Shown here: one piece after another, positions 11,697 to 23,344 of the stretch
Layout of the letters: the number at the start of each line of letters is the position of its first letter
How positions within the stretch are numbered: the first letter of the stretch is position 1
Origin: Isoetes taiwanensis
Taxonomy: Eukaryota; Streptophyta; Lycopodiopsida; Isoetales; Isoetaceae
Reading direction: 5' to 3'
DNA length: 64,000 bases
Assembly (NCBI GenBank): GCA_021234155.1
Contig: JAJEKV010000020.1
Span: 4,014,563-4,078,562 of the forward strand
Position numbers and translations under genes: made by a program
The notes under the pieces: model-generated
Told to the model about the DNA's origin: nothing
What the model saw: only the letters and a program-made list of their open reading frames with translations
The model's database searches: none

Positions 11697-12390
11697 ATTA
11701 AAAAGGCAGCATGTTGGTATTTGTGCTAGAACGCCGCATGTAATGACGCATCCAGCGTTTTCCAGGACACTAGATTTGAAAATGCATTTATTACCTCTTT
11801 GAAATACGGTTTGAGTGAGAGGGAAACTTATATGGATTCAAGCAAGGATCGCCTGCAAGGAGGAGCTTCCAATTGCAAGGAGGCATGCATGCAAGGTTCG
11901 GACTTGGGGAAGCTAGCATGGAAAATTTTCTTATGCAAAGAATTTAATCTGCTCCTGAGCTAGGCGAATCCATCATCTTGGCAAGTTTGGAAGAAGTTTT
12001 AGAACCTAGATGGACTGGTTTCTTGGAAGCCGTATTGCTAAACAGTTGGCACTTCGTATTCAAAAGCTTGACTTTCATTTTAAAACCAAGACTAAGGTAT
12101 GAACTAGTAACCTAATTGAGGTTTCTCTATGTTCTAACAATCATATTTTTAATATGCAAGACAATGTTTTTGTTTTGATAGTTGCATCGGTGCAGTATAT
12201 GATACTCCTTACCATGCCCAAAATGTCTTCTACAACTCATGAGCAGATTCATACATATGTTTTTTATGGTAAACTTTTATATTTTGTCCTCATGGAACAA
12301 TTCTGTATCATCATCTTATTATTCATCCTTTCCTTTTCTTATAACGTTATGGGCATGCATCCAAAGATGAGTAGAAAAATATAGTGGCAA
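11697..12390 (+). repeat. Duplicated segment, copy B (uninterrupted)
   Basis: This is the colinear partner of 5612-6202 plus 10203-10275, without the LINE. It preserves the pre-insertion sequence around CATCTTATTATTCATCC near 12310. Both copies contain a candidate exon after ATATGCA(G/A)GACAAT. In one frame of copy A it encodes a CPRC-containing stretch, and in another a THEQIxxYVFxG stretch. I could not assign the gene. Confidence 0.75.
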
Positions 12391-14079
12391 GAACAGAGTC
12401 TTTATTAGTTTCAAATCCATTTTCACCTATAACAGGTTCTGCCTTGGTTACCTTTTAATATCTTACATCTTTGGTTCATTTTTCGTTGTGGACACATGCA
12501 TCAAGGGCTGCAAAAATATAAAACTTGCATTAATCTGATCCTTTGTTCATAGCCAGATATTTTTATATAGCAGGACTAGCACAACCAAAAATACTTAGTG
12601 ATGAGTTGAACATGCGCTTTGTTTTCAAGACTGATATGTTTCTTATTTTGTGACAAAGATAGCTTTTAGGTGATTTTTTGCTTTTGCATTGGTATGATGA
12701 TTTAGCAGCATTAACTCAACCAAGAAGGTACGAAAGATAAAAAAAAATTTGTCTGATATTTGAAGTATATAAGCTTCTTTGTGACAATCATTATGTTGAT
12801 TCTATGGTGTTGCATGCATGCAATCTATTCATTACATGAAATAGATGTTTGCGCCACCTTAACATCCATCGTTTCATGGCATGGGACTGTGTCAGGAACT
12901 GCCGCCTTATCTGCAAACACACCTTTAAGGCTATCACATCTTGGACTAACAAGCATGATTTGGATAGACTATCTGCTACAACAATCCATTGTTATGGTCT
13001 GCTACAATAGTCCATTGTTGTAAGACACACCCATATACAATTTGAAGATTCTTTAAAGGGAGCCGGTTTTAAAAGTTGCCCTGCATGATATTTGGTACTG
13101 AATCTATAGATCAAATGATTTTAGTTTCTCAAACATGCACACAATTTCAATTTGATTTTTTTAGAGTATTATTTTATGCATCTTTAGGGATTATTATATG
13201 TCTTGAACAATCTCAATGATAAACTCCAGAATAGGAGTGCATGTGAACAATGTGCTGCCTCTATTCTATTCTATTCTATTCTTTAAAAGTTATATTAGTT
13301 GTGTTCTCTTCACTTGCACTGTCAGCCTATGGTTATGATTTTGGAAAGGGACTCGCATAGAACACAAAAACCGGCCGATAACTGAAATGATGTATTTGAA
13401 CTAAAATGGTGTATGACTAATAGGCATACCAAAATGTAAACAGATACTAGACAAATTCACTTGCAATTCTAGATGCAAAAATTGACAACCCAATACGTGT
13501 ATACATGGGAAATTGATGTAGAAACAAACTTGAGATAGAGCCAATGAGCGTAAAACTCTAGAAAATTATGTAAAAGAAGCATGCAATGCAACATGTGAAA
13601 AAGTCAAATATAGATCCCCAGAGAGAAGCAATATTAGGGCCCAAAATACATGATACAAAGAACTAGGCGAGCAATGAACTAAGAAAATATTCGATGAAGC
13701 TCATCAAAAGAAAAGAATGTGTGCTCCCCCCTGATACTCAAAACGCAATGTCGGTAAGGCACACCATACATGTCCGCAAAGGTAAAAGGTGAAGACAATC
13801 ATTCCATAATCGGCCATATACGAGATAGCTTCATAAAAATCACTCTCGGAAAAATCAAAGGAAGACAAGAAAAGAATTACTCATAATTAGACTACACATG
13901 TATATGCAAGGTCAAGGTGAAGGACAAAGGTTGGTCAAGGTCAAGATCAACTTCAGAGAGGGAGATAGCCATGAATTAAATAAAACTTTGATCAAGGTCA
14001 TGTTCCAACAAAACAATAGCTCAAAGTTGCAACTTACAACCCATGTCAATAGCAACAAAATTCGTAACTACAAAAGAAC
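12391..14079. other. No recognisable gene
   Basis: AT-rich sequence with short unsupported frames. A four-unit ATTCT pentanucleotide tract lies at about 13259-13283. Confidence 0.5.
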
Positions 14080-14083
14080 ATTA

Positions 14084-14117
14084 GGGTGCTTTTTTGCTTA
14101 ACCTACCCAACTTTTTG
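14084..14117 (+). repeat. Left terminal inverted repeat
   Basis: Pairs with 21127-21160. By eye roughly 80% identity over about 34 bp, with matching GGGTG termini and a shared CAACTTTTT inner end. Confidence 0.65.
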
Positions 14118-14398
14118 AAGTTATAGCACCTTACCAGCACCTAAATTAACGAGCACGGACGGGCTCGGACGGGCTCATGATGGGCTCGTGACGTGTTTTG
14201 AAGTGATGGTGGCCGGGTTACGGCGGCTTCAATTCCGACGGTTATACTCTGACGGCCATCATCATAGAATTTTCGCGCGCAGCCACCTTACCTTGCATTC
14301 GAGCAAACCTTACCTTACAAACTTATCTCCCAAGCTTTGTGTATTTGTACTCTGTTTTTCTTCCTTTGCAATTCCGGCAGCTCTTTTGCAACTATACC

Positions 14399-15981
14399 AT
14401 GAGTTCTCCCCAGGCGCCAGAGGTATCGCATTTTTTGCTATCTTTTTTTAGAAAATGTTTGTGCTTCAGCAAATTTATAATGCAAAGTACTCAAATGTAA
14501 GTGGTTTTTACTGTTTTATTATATTTCAATTTGAAGCCGACAAGAACACTGATATGAATTTCTTTGAGTTTGGAAAAGTGGAGTTATGTCGGAAGAAAGC
14601 CAAGCCAAATCAAGGCAAAAGAAGTATCAAATGCTGAATTTTTATCGATTTTGAAGTTCCTTTGAGGTCGGGAAGATCAACATCAAAAAATCAAGCTGCA
14701 TTGACGAGAAGTTCAATGAACTCCTTGAAAAGTATACGAATGGCCCTACACAATGAAGTGAGGACTTCGTTTTGCAAGAGCATTTGTATGGCGAACACCC
14801 CCTAAGGCTTTGGTGACCAAAAAATTACAAGGTAAATTGGGCATCTTTAGCGGCGGACTCCATTTTTTCTGTAGTTCATAAGAGTAAAGATCATGAAGTA
14901 AATTGTTTTGAAGCTAACCTCAATGTGATTATCAATCACATTAGAAGCTTGTCAGACATGCAAAAGAAAGCTGAAGAAGAAATTAAAGGAAAAAAAGGCA
15001 GCTTTGTTGAAGAAGGTAGGTGCGGTGCAATGTGTTGATGCTACTTGCACTTTATTGTACAAACAAATTTCAGAGAGAAGAGAATCTATCAAACTTTACG
15101 GTCTTGATTTGCCTAACAACCAAGCTTTGGTTGCATACTTGAAGAAAAAGAAGCAAGTTTAATGGATTTACTTTACGAAACTATTGGGAGTGCTAATGTT
15201 CTTTGCGTCTTGAGAAAAGTTGAAGGAAGAAATCAAATCCTTGGAAGTGAATATTGAAGCATATGGCCATAGGATGGAGTTTTGGAATGCAAAGTCAAAC
15301 ACATATCTGCTATCACGATTTCAGCCAAAGGTAAGAAGGAACTCAAAGTTCACATGGGTGTTTATGATGCGCCTCGAGATCAATTTCTTGAAAAGATGTG
15401 AAGGTTGTGGTTTGAGTTTTAGCTCGATTCTGATTTTTCTTATCAAGTTATCATGTGATCATAAATTTCATGTTTGCTTGCTTTGGTTACATCTTGGATA
15501 CTATGCATTGTCTGATGGCGGGGTTGTGGGGTAGAAGTGCGACAAGCTTGAGCAAGAACTTGGTTACTTTAAAAGCGGATGAAGATGGAAATGGCCGGGA
15601 GTATGAAGAGTCTTCGATGAAGATGTGAAGGTGACAAAGGTCACAAAGGTGAAAGGAAAAGGTAAAGACATGGGTGAGGATTCCAACTCTGTTGCAACTG
15701 AGTATGACAAACCTATTTCCAAAGATTTTGTTGCTAAGAGGAAAGGCAAGAAGAAGATTCTTAGGAGCGACAACAAAAAAGCAAGATCGAGGAAGTCGGT
15801 CAAGTCCTAAAGGCGTAACTAGTCTGAGCGTGAGATCCCAACAACTCTGTTACACCAGGTTCTCCACTTGCTTCTCCTGTTACACATGCTTCTCCTGTTA
15901 CACCTGCTTCTCCAGTTACAGCTCCAACACATGAAGAGCCTACTCCTTCAAAGTCACCATTCACAGATATCAATCGATGAG
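14399..15981 (+). pseudogene. Companion gene of the DNA transposon, unknown function
   Basis: A chain of short coding-like stretches runs on the plus strand, starting at ATG 14399 (MSSPQAPE). The pieces include EADKNTDMNFFEFGKVEL (about 14535-14590), a Lys/Glu-rich segment near 14950-15010, SERRESIKLYGLDLPNNQAL (about 15073-15130), and a basic segment near 15700-15800 (AKRKGKKKI). A Pro/Ser/Thr tail with repeated SPVT units (about 15844-15980) ends at TGA 15979-15981. Splice sites between pieces were not fully resolved and some frames need an intron or an indel. The basic and low-complexity composition would suit a DNA-binding or regulatory accessory protein, but no domain was recognised. It converges on the transposase gene within the same TIRs. 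Confidence 0.35.
15871..15925 (+). repeat. Short tandem repeat coding for SPVTxA
   Basis: Imperfect 15-18-bp units (CTTCTCCTGTTACAC and variants) are repeated four times within the tail of the companion gene. Confidence 0.7.
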
Positions 15982-17099
15982 GAAGACCTCACTCTTGGAG
16001 AAGTTTATAAGGAAGGCGGATAAGCGGTTGCTAGCTTTGGAGTTAAAGTTGAAGTTTGGTTTTGAAACAATCTTAAGTTTTCAATGTTAAGCTTTCTGTC
16101 GAGGTAAATTTTGAGTATGATGCTGCAATTTTGTGAATATATGGCGGTCTCTAAGTTATTGAATATGTAAACTACATGTTGAATATGTGGCAGTCTGCAA
16201 TTTTTTGAATGTGACCATATACGTAACCACTTGAATATATGAACTTTGTGCTTCTTTAAAAATTTTTGTTATTTTTTTTTTTCTTCATTGGTTCCGGTTC
16301 TCTTGTTTATGCAAAGTGTTTTGTACACGTAACCAATTCTTACAATTCAAAGCGATATTACGCAATACCACGGAAGAATTAAAACAATTCAAATGATATT
16401 CAAACAATTCAATTGATATTCTGCAATACCACAGAAGTATTCTGCAATACAATTCAAACATGCATACAGCTCAAATTCTATTTGCCCTTTCCATGGTTTA
16501 TGGCTTGCACACGACAATTCCAAGTGATTATACTACTAAAGAAACTTTGAACACTCTGTTGCAAAAATTAGCTCACTGCCCGGGTCATTGACCAATTTTT
16601 GACCTGGTCAATGACGATCTTTTGAAATAGCTAAGTGCATCTGACTTGAGAGAAAGTTTTATATCTACTTAAGTACATCTCTCAAGCATATAAACCAGCT
16701 GGAGTCAACACGAAATAGCATTTGGCATTTGAAGTACCACATCTTTTTTTAAGGAATTGGGAAATCGATTGCAAAGCGTATAGCGAGCTTCATTCTTGCA
16801 AGATCAAGGTCCTGCACCAACTCAATTGAGGGATTACCAGGATCTGCAACCAAATCTTACATTTCAAAATAAACCTGCAACTAGTTCTTACTATTCAAAC
16901 TAGATTCTGCAATAGCAAAAAAAGAATGAAACTTTTCTTTATTACTTGAATATGAATGTTACAATTGAATACAATTTGGTTAGCACTAGCAATGTTTGTA
17001 TGATAGTAAAGAATTCATTTGGTTCCATTTCTCATTGAAAGAACTTCGGTGCGAGGCTCATCCTCATCTACTAAGCTATCTGCATAAAGACTACTCTTG

Positions 17100-20000
17100 T
17101 GATCCAAAACTTCGATCTAAAAGATGATCATGAACATCCTTTGGAAGTTTGTATATGTTTTCACTTACGACCACCATATCAAAGCAACACGACATGACCA
17201 AGTGGTGTATGCATTGCACTCGGTGCATCTTCAAACAATTCAAATTCACTACCTCCTAAAAACTTATAATACTTACGAGAGGACCACTTCTCTTCTAGCA
17301 AATTTAGCACCCCATGCATCTTTAAAGGCCCTCTCTACAATGTGTTTAGGCTTAGTGCATTTGATGATGTAGAATCTACACTTTCCTTGTTGTTGGCCTC
17401 GGATAGTGCTTTGCAAAATTATCCCCAACATCAACTACATCAGAAACCCATTCATGATCCCCTTCATAGATGGGACCACGTAATGTTTCCAGCTCGTCTT
17501 TGCTTTTTGGAATTAGTTCGAGAATAAACCCAAGATCCTATTACGCTTTTGTTTATGCACTTCCCAAACTTTCACCTTAATTGGTAATTCTGAAGCAAGC
17601 GAAATCCATATGAGCAACTGAGTAGGGTCATTGGAATGCCGCAGTCACGATACAATGCAACTTTACGGAACACATTAATGTCTTACAATCATGATCACTT
17701 CTATCAACCTCATTGATAGCTATCTCCCAAAATATCTGCAAAAGGAATCATGTAAAATAACATGCAATGCAAACAACATGTAAAACACGAACTCTTTGTG
17801 TACACCGCAAGGATGATCTCCTTCATTGTCACAATCGACTTAAAATGTGCTCACAAAACACAAGCGCATCATGTGCATTTCTTAGTGGTCTTGAATTCCT
17901 CTTCAACATCTCATGTGTGAGGGGCTCTTTTATTCTGACACCGGCACCATCATGCTCACACGCAAGGATTGATTCTGAAATTTTAAAGAAATGCCAATTA
18001 AAAAAGAACCAATAGACTAAAATAAAAGTAATTACCTTTGCCATGATATGATGCAAAAGAAATTCTAAGCGTATTGGTTTTCGATTAACTTTTGAAAGAA
18101 CACCGCCTGGGAAGTAGAACATCCTTGCTCCTTTAAATTGATGGGAACATCCATCGGACCACATGACATGATTCTTGTAATGGACACCCTTGTCGGCAAG
18201 GAAAACTACATGTTTTTGCAAACAATGTTGAGCGAAGAGTACATCATGTTCTCTATCATCACTTATGTAAAAATGTGTTTCCTTAATGATCTTTCTATTA
18301 CATTACGTAGAAGGTGGAGCATGCCTATATGTGATGTGCACCAAAATGGTGCATTGGTCATTCCTCAATGCAAGCTTTGTATTTCTTGTTGGATTTTGAA
18401 GGTGTAGTTCTCTGCAAAGTCAATCAAACTATAGTGTCCTTTGGAAAAGGCGCCAAACACTCCCTAAAAGCGTTTTGCTTGCCATCGGCTTCATAATTAT
18501 GAGGGATGAATGGAATGAGGAAGGTATCGACAAATTGGAACAACTTCGCTATTGGTGTCGTCTTGTAAACAAGCTTGTTGGCGGGTTTGGGAGCTTCCTA
18601 CAAAGAAGCAAAAACATATATCGGTTACCACCTTTTTGGATTTAACATTTCAAGTTACTTGTAATACCTTCTTCTTAGCCTTCCCGGATCTTCTTTCTTA
18701 CGAATTCTCATCAACGGTCTTACCGGCACCACCTTTCTTACGTCTTGAATTCTGGCGGTCTTGCCGGCACCACCTTTCTTCGACCAAGCCTTTGTTCTTC
18801 CCTGCGGTCTTCTCGGCAGCTCCTTTCTTCTTAACAAGTTTTTCCTTCTCGGCAAATGTTACCTTGTCCTCCTCATAAACTGTTATGTTCAAAAGAAGAG
18901 TTTGGTGAAAAGAATATCTCATTTAAGAATAACAATTTGAATTACCTTATCAAATGTCTTCCAATCTACTTGATGGTTCAACTTGTAATCTCTTTCTTTT
19001 GGACAAGTTGGCACTTTGTTTTTTTCCACAAGCCTTGCATTTTAAGCGTGAGACAATTATGTTGATGCCACTCTTGATTCATCCTTAGGACATACCAAAG
19101 ATCTCCAAAGCTCGGAGGTTGAAGCATATGTAGCTTTAGATGCATTGCGGGTTGGTCCTATACCACATACATCACAATTGCATATGCAATTTGGACCATG
19201 GAGGTCTGATCTAATCTTACTTTGTTTATGGCTGTCTCACAAAGTCAACTCTCAAATGGTAGATCGTGACAAGTCTCTCTATCTTTTACCTTCGACATAT
19301 GGAGGCTTTAGAGCATGGAATCTTTGTAAATGATATTTGAAAGTATGGATATTGCCTTTCAAATGGTTGGAAAAAACTTGCTGCGCGAAAGCGACAACAA
19401 CATATCAACAACCTTAAGTTGAAAATCTTGAACCTTAACAATTTGAAAACAAATTGCTTTAAAATTACACAATGTCTCTTCAAGAAAGTGTAGTGCATGC
19501 AATATCTTCTTTCGAAGTTGTTTTTATCTTGATGACATGTTTTTTTCTCTTACATGGGAAACTCTTGTATTGTGTCTCCAAAAATCCACTACTAGTTTTC
19601 TCTCGTCATAAGAGAGTTTGTCACATCTAATCTTATTTTTTGAACATGGACCATGGACCCTCACCAAGTTCACATCTACTCTTCTTCTTACTGGCCGGTT
19701 GTGACAATCTTTACATTTGGGGCATAGAGTTACGGAGAATGCTGATTTGTTAATATTGGTATTGGCGGCGGCTAAACCATGGCGGCAATTCTTGCCCTCT
19801 TAATATCTGTTTTCTTCTCATTCTTATGATCGCAAAAGTTCTTTAAATTCTCCACAATTTTCTTCATTCTGATTCATCCTTGGAGTTAGAAACAACAAGT
19901 TCGGGGTAGCCACTTTGCGGACTTAATTATCTCTTTCCTATCCCTACAACTTGCATTAACAAGAACCTTTTCACCTTCAACTGCAACCTTTTTTGATAGC

Positions 20001-20836
20001 ATTCTCTTCTTCCATATGCTTAGATCACCTTGGAGCAATGCTTCTTCGTATGCTGCTGCAATTTCCCTTTCCCTCTTAAGCTCTCTCTCTTTTCTCCTTA
20101 ACTTCGGCTCTATACCTTCTAAAAGCATGACACCCTTGTGTATTATCTTGGTGACACCCTTCATAACAAGAAAGACAACAAAGATTAGCAAAGAAAAGTT
20201 CAAAGTAAATTCAAGGAATCAATTCCTTGAAATCGACTTAAAGAAGGTTGCACACCTTCTTCACTTTGGACATCTTGAGTTCCCTGTTGGCGCTACCCTT
20301 GAACTCTTGAAAATCACCTTCATGGTAAGAAGGTTGCAAATCTTCATGAAATCTGAGACTCTTCATTGTCTCCATAAGGTTGATTGTGACGATAAACATT
20401 TTTCTAGAATTAAAGCAAACATCAACAAATAAGGAAAAGAAATCAACAACAAATATGTAAGTTCAAAATTACACGAATCTATAGGAATTGATGTAGCCAT
20501 ATGTAACGATCTTGTCGGCTTCTTTTCAGTTCAAAGCAAACTCATAGATTAATATGCATTTCGACATACATGAAAATGAAATGCATCATGATCCTCAATT
20601 ACCATGGTAAATATCTAGCACAAATTCCTTGCATTAGGCTGAAACTTGTTGGCTCTGTTCTTGAATCTGCACTTGCGGATTCTTGACAAATTGCATCGAC
20701 AATTCGGGAACAAGCGCCAAAAAAAATTTTGGTCGACTCTGGAAAACTTGGAGGCTAGATAGCGGTTTTTTGCAACATCAAAATTAACTTGATTCTTGCA
20801 CACAGATGCACGAAAAGCTTCTCTCCATTCCGCCAT
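17100..20836 (-). pseudogene. DDE-type transposase gene (DFAENY / WSDGC-QFK / HDGAG family)
   Basis: The product would cut and paste the element at its TIRs. From a likely ATG at 20836 (MAEWREAFRASVCKNQ) the exons run leftward. A Lys/Arg/Glu-rich segment lies near 20200-19890. Then come KLSYDERKLVVDFWRHNTR (about 19620-19560), FHALKPPYVEGK (about 19310-19270), and a basic linker near 18900-18650. The catalytic core is FPK..GHYSLIDFAENYTFKIQ (about 18450-18380), TILVHITYRHAPP, ISDDREHDVLFAQHC (about 18260-18220), MWSDGCSHQFKGA (18126-18168), and an intron at about 18029-17969 (GTAATT...TTCAG). HDGAGVRIKEPL follows near 17950 and FWEIAINEVDRSDHDCKT near 17720. The acidic residues of DFAENY, WSDG and HDGAG are the likely DDE-type triad. 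One in-frame TAA after HAPPST and a frameshift before GHYSL break the core. The family recurs across plants, algae and animals; I cannot name its superfamily with certainty. Confidence 0.7.
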
Positions 20837-21126
20837 AAACAGAATTGGAGAAATCTAGCAGCAAAGAAATTCATGGTATTTATACTCTGAAGAACTTCAA
20901 AACCGCCAAATTTACTTTCAAATTGCTTGCCGAACATGGCGTCATCACCTCGCATCAGCAGCACGGATCAACAACCCGCACGGATTGCTGAAGTGGCAAT
21001 TTCCTGGGCTTCGGATCGACCAACAGAATTTGGCGCCCAGGAGGAAATGGCGGGTGAAGTGCTATGACGGCGAAAAAATTTCACTTGGCCAAAGTCCGGC
21101 CAGAAACCGGCCTAGCGTCGCCCACA

Positions 21127-21160
21127 TAAAAAGTTGAGTACCTTAATAAAAAACACACCC
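21127..21160 (-). repeat. Right terminal inverted repeat
   Basis: Inverted partner of 14084-14117. It ends AACACACCC and is followed directly by ATTA. Confidence 0.65.
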
Positions 21161-21164
21161 ATTA

Positions 21165-21835
21165 AGGAGAAATCACCCGAATGACATAATGAACTCTGCT
21201 CCATTCCCGGAAAATCAATCTAGAGCCTCGAGGCAGTTCATCAATTGAACACTCAATTGGAAAAAAATTAGAAAGAACACGAAACATGTAGGATATGACA
21301 TATCCCTGTATAAGCTAGAATCATCAACTTAAAAATTCAGGAGTCATAGCCAATTCCAATAGAATAAAAATCATTAAATGTAAAGAAAAGATGCATGGAT
21401 CTAAACAAATCGAGTAGTGACCATATGATGCCAAAAATGTTTTCCTTAATTGCATCCTAAGATATGGTTAACAAAGGGAATATAGAGAACTGGAGGAGGA
21501 AAGTGCTCGAGGAAATGTGCATGAGAAATTCAAGAAGCACACATGAAGATCCAAAATTCAAAGCCATAACGCCCTTCTACAAATCCTATGAACGCATTAG
21601 ATCTTTCCAAATGGATGACAACTATCATGCCTAATAACATGTGAAGCTTTTGGAAAACTACATATCCCATCCCGATGGGCTTGCCCAAACCTAAAACCAT
21701 TGACATGAAGATTAGCTAGCAAATAAATAATGGCAACATAGAGCCAAACAAATGTCGAATCTCATTGAAAAGAATGAAAGCCATGACTAGTGAAGCAAAA
21801 CCAAATATGAAGCAAAAAACCTAACACCTCATAGA
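21165..21835. other. No recognisable gene
   Basis: AT-rich stretch with no convincing open frame or repeat. Confidence 0.5.
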
Positions 21836-22030
21836 ATAGAATAGAATAGAATAGAATAGTTTTTTTAACATCCACGGAGACCAATAGGTCATGAGATCCA
21901 TGCAATGGGCTAGTACAATCATTACTACTAGGATTAAAAAACCCCTGCCTCGAAAGGTTTTCAAGGGAAAAACCTTTGCAGTAATAGAAAAAACAAATGT
22001 ATAGAAGTGCAATTTTGACATATCATACCA
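21836..22030 (-). repeat. LINE-type 3' end with hairpin and TAGAA tail
   Basis: On the minus strand, TATTACTGCAAAGGTTTTTCCC is followed by CATGACC-TATT-GGTCTCCGTGGATG (hairpin stem at 21879-21890), then TTAAAAAAAC and an ATTCT pentanucleotide tail (21836-21860). The arrangement matches the minus-strand fragment at 5.03-5.33 kb and the plus-strand 3' ends at 32.5, 35.57 and 36.35 kb. Confidence 0.6.
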
Positions 22031-22546
22031 AAAAATACACCATACAAATGTTAAAGCCTCCGAGAATGGTTAAACCAAATTAATAATCAACTAAGATATA
22101 AGAATTGGATTGTTCCTGAGCCGAATTGGGAAAAAGAAAAGGTCGATGTAAGAATTGAGCTGTGTTTGAGCCGAATTGGGAAAAGGAAAAGTCGATGGCT
22201 GAGACAACTCATGTGGAGAAAACAGAAAGGATACACAGCATTCGATGGAGCAAATTTTGAAATAGTGGACCCAGAATTCTACAGGATCAAACTCAGAAAG
22301 CCTGTATATCTCCTGCGCCCACAATAGTAGCGAGGAGAAGTGATATGCAAAGAAAAAGCCTGGACAAAAATCACAATCCCACAATTTCGATAATAATGTT
22401 AGCCAGAGAGCTTCCCGCTTTAGCAAATCGAGCCTGGAACACGATCCTTTACCGAACTGTAACTCATAATCCATATCCACATACATCTAATTGCTATAAT
22501 TCAATTATACCAAGGAATCATCCGCAGAGAAGAGTAATGATTAATA

Positions 22547-23029
22547 TTAAGACGACAAAAAATAACTAAATAAGCTCCTCTGCAACAAACCCAAAGCCAT
22601 CGGCAATGACTGTGAACTTTTACTTATCCAAAAGGAATCTATTCCATAACAGAAATTGATTCTATCGAGATCGACTACAGGCATAATGCACACAAGCACA
22701 AGTAACTCTTCGTAAAAAATCTTGATAACGAAGCATAAAGAATAATCAAGAAGCAATCAGAAGTTAATGCGCATGCATGAAGGATGAAAAGCAGCAGAAA
22801 AAGAAAGGGCATGCATGAAGGTTCAAGAATCATATTGCACTCACGAAAACGTTCAGGATCATCGATTGCCTCCGAAAAGATTATCTTCACAGTGTAGTCC
22901 AAATGATTCCTAAGTAGAAAATCACCTAGAAAAGCATAAATCAAATGATTTAAAGGATTTCAAGAGTGTACCTGCCAGATATGACCCATCAGAAGCATGT
23001 ACAATGCACAGGCCCAAGATGAAAATCAT
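22547..23029 (-). CDS. Possible small three-exon gene, product unknown (88 aa)
   Basis: Splice signals join three exons on the minus strand: 23029-22972 (MIFILGLCIVHASDGSYLAG), 22925-22845 (DFLLRNHLDYTVKIIFSEA...) and 22674-22547. Introns run GTACAC...TTCTAG and GTGAGT...CTGTAG, and all three phases agree. The first exon is preceded by a 5' UTR acceptor (TTCACAG at about 23031) and, near 23290, a TATATAT box next to a 20-bp palindrome. I do not recognise the family. The N-terminus is hydrophobic and could be a signal peptide or membrane anchor. The third exon ends in a hydrophobic run that may be readthrough of a non-coding region, so the gene could be truncated. No database comparison was possible. 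Confidence 0.35.
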
Positions 23030-23317
23030 CCTGTGAAGTAAAGATCAGATTTTAGTGGTGCGCTAATAGAATAAGGATAGAGATCGACTCCAAAGATCGT
23101 CCTGACGTGGAGAAGTACAGAAGATACGACTGGAAAAAAGCTCAAAGTGAGGAGGAGAAGAAGATCTTGAAAAATGGTTCGGACAGAAGAGAGGAATGGA
23201 CAAGCTCAAAGATGAAAAGCAATGGACAAGGAAAGAGATGCTGCTGTGAGAAGACGCCGATAACGAGCCACCAGAAGGATGAGCACATATATAGCTGCTC
23301 GTCCCATCCCAGAATAA

Positions 23318-23337
23318 CGATCCGAGGGCTCGGATCG
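23318..23337. promoter_or_regulatory. Perfect 20-bp palindrome upstream of a TATA box
   Basis: Arms CGATCCGAG and CTCGGATCG are separated by GG. It lies about 30 bases upstream, on the minus strand, of TATATAT at about 23286-23292, which fits a core promoter firing leftward into the small gene at 22.55-23.03 kb. Such a palindrome could bind a dimeric regulator, but this is inference. Confidence 0.35.
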
Positions 23338-23344
23338 ATGTCAT

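Larger units (their letters stand above)
14084..21160. mobile_element. 7.1-kb DNA transposon with TIRs, transposase and companion gene
   Basis: The ends are imperfect inverted repeats of about 34 bp. The left end starts GGGTGCTTTTTTGCTTAACC (14084), and the right end read inward starts GGGTGTGTTTTTTATTAAGG (21160). Both continue through CAACTTTTT. ATTA directly flanks both ends (14080-14083 and 21161-21164), a 4-bp target duplication or a TTA duplication plus one base. Inside are a plus-strand gene (about 14.4-16.0 kb) and a minus-strand transposase gene (about 20.8-17.1 kb) that converge. The transposase carries three acidic catalytic-type motifs in the right order. The copy holds frameshifts and at least one stop, so it is probably not autonomous as written. 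Confidence 0.75.

Noticed and set aside
12760..13023. 87-aa plus-strand protein
   Set aside because: Isolated frame in AT-rich DNA, no splice context and no recognised motif.
17829..18221. Single 130-aa protein spanning 18221-17829
   Set aside because: The middle of this frame (VITFILVYWFFFNWHFFKI) is a readthrough of an intron with GTAATT and TTCAG ends; the two outer parts are separate transposase exons.
23063..23344. Ser-rich minus-strand protein of 93 aa
   Set aside because: It covers a TATA box, a 5' UTR-like region and a palindrome, and its composition reflects pyrimidine richness rather than a protein family.
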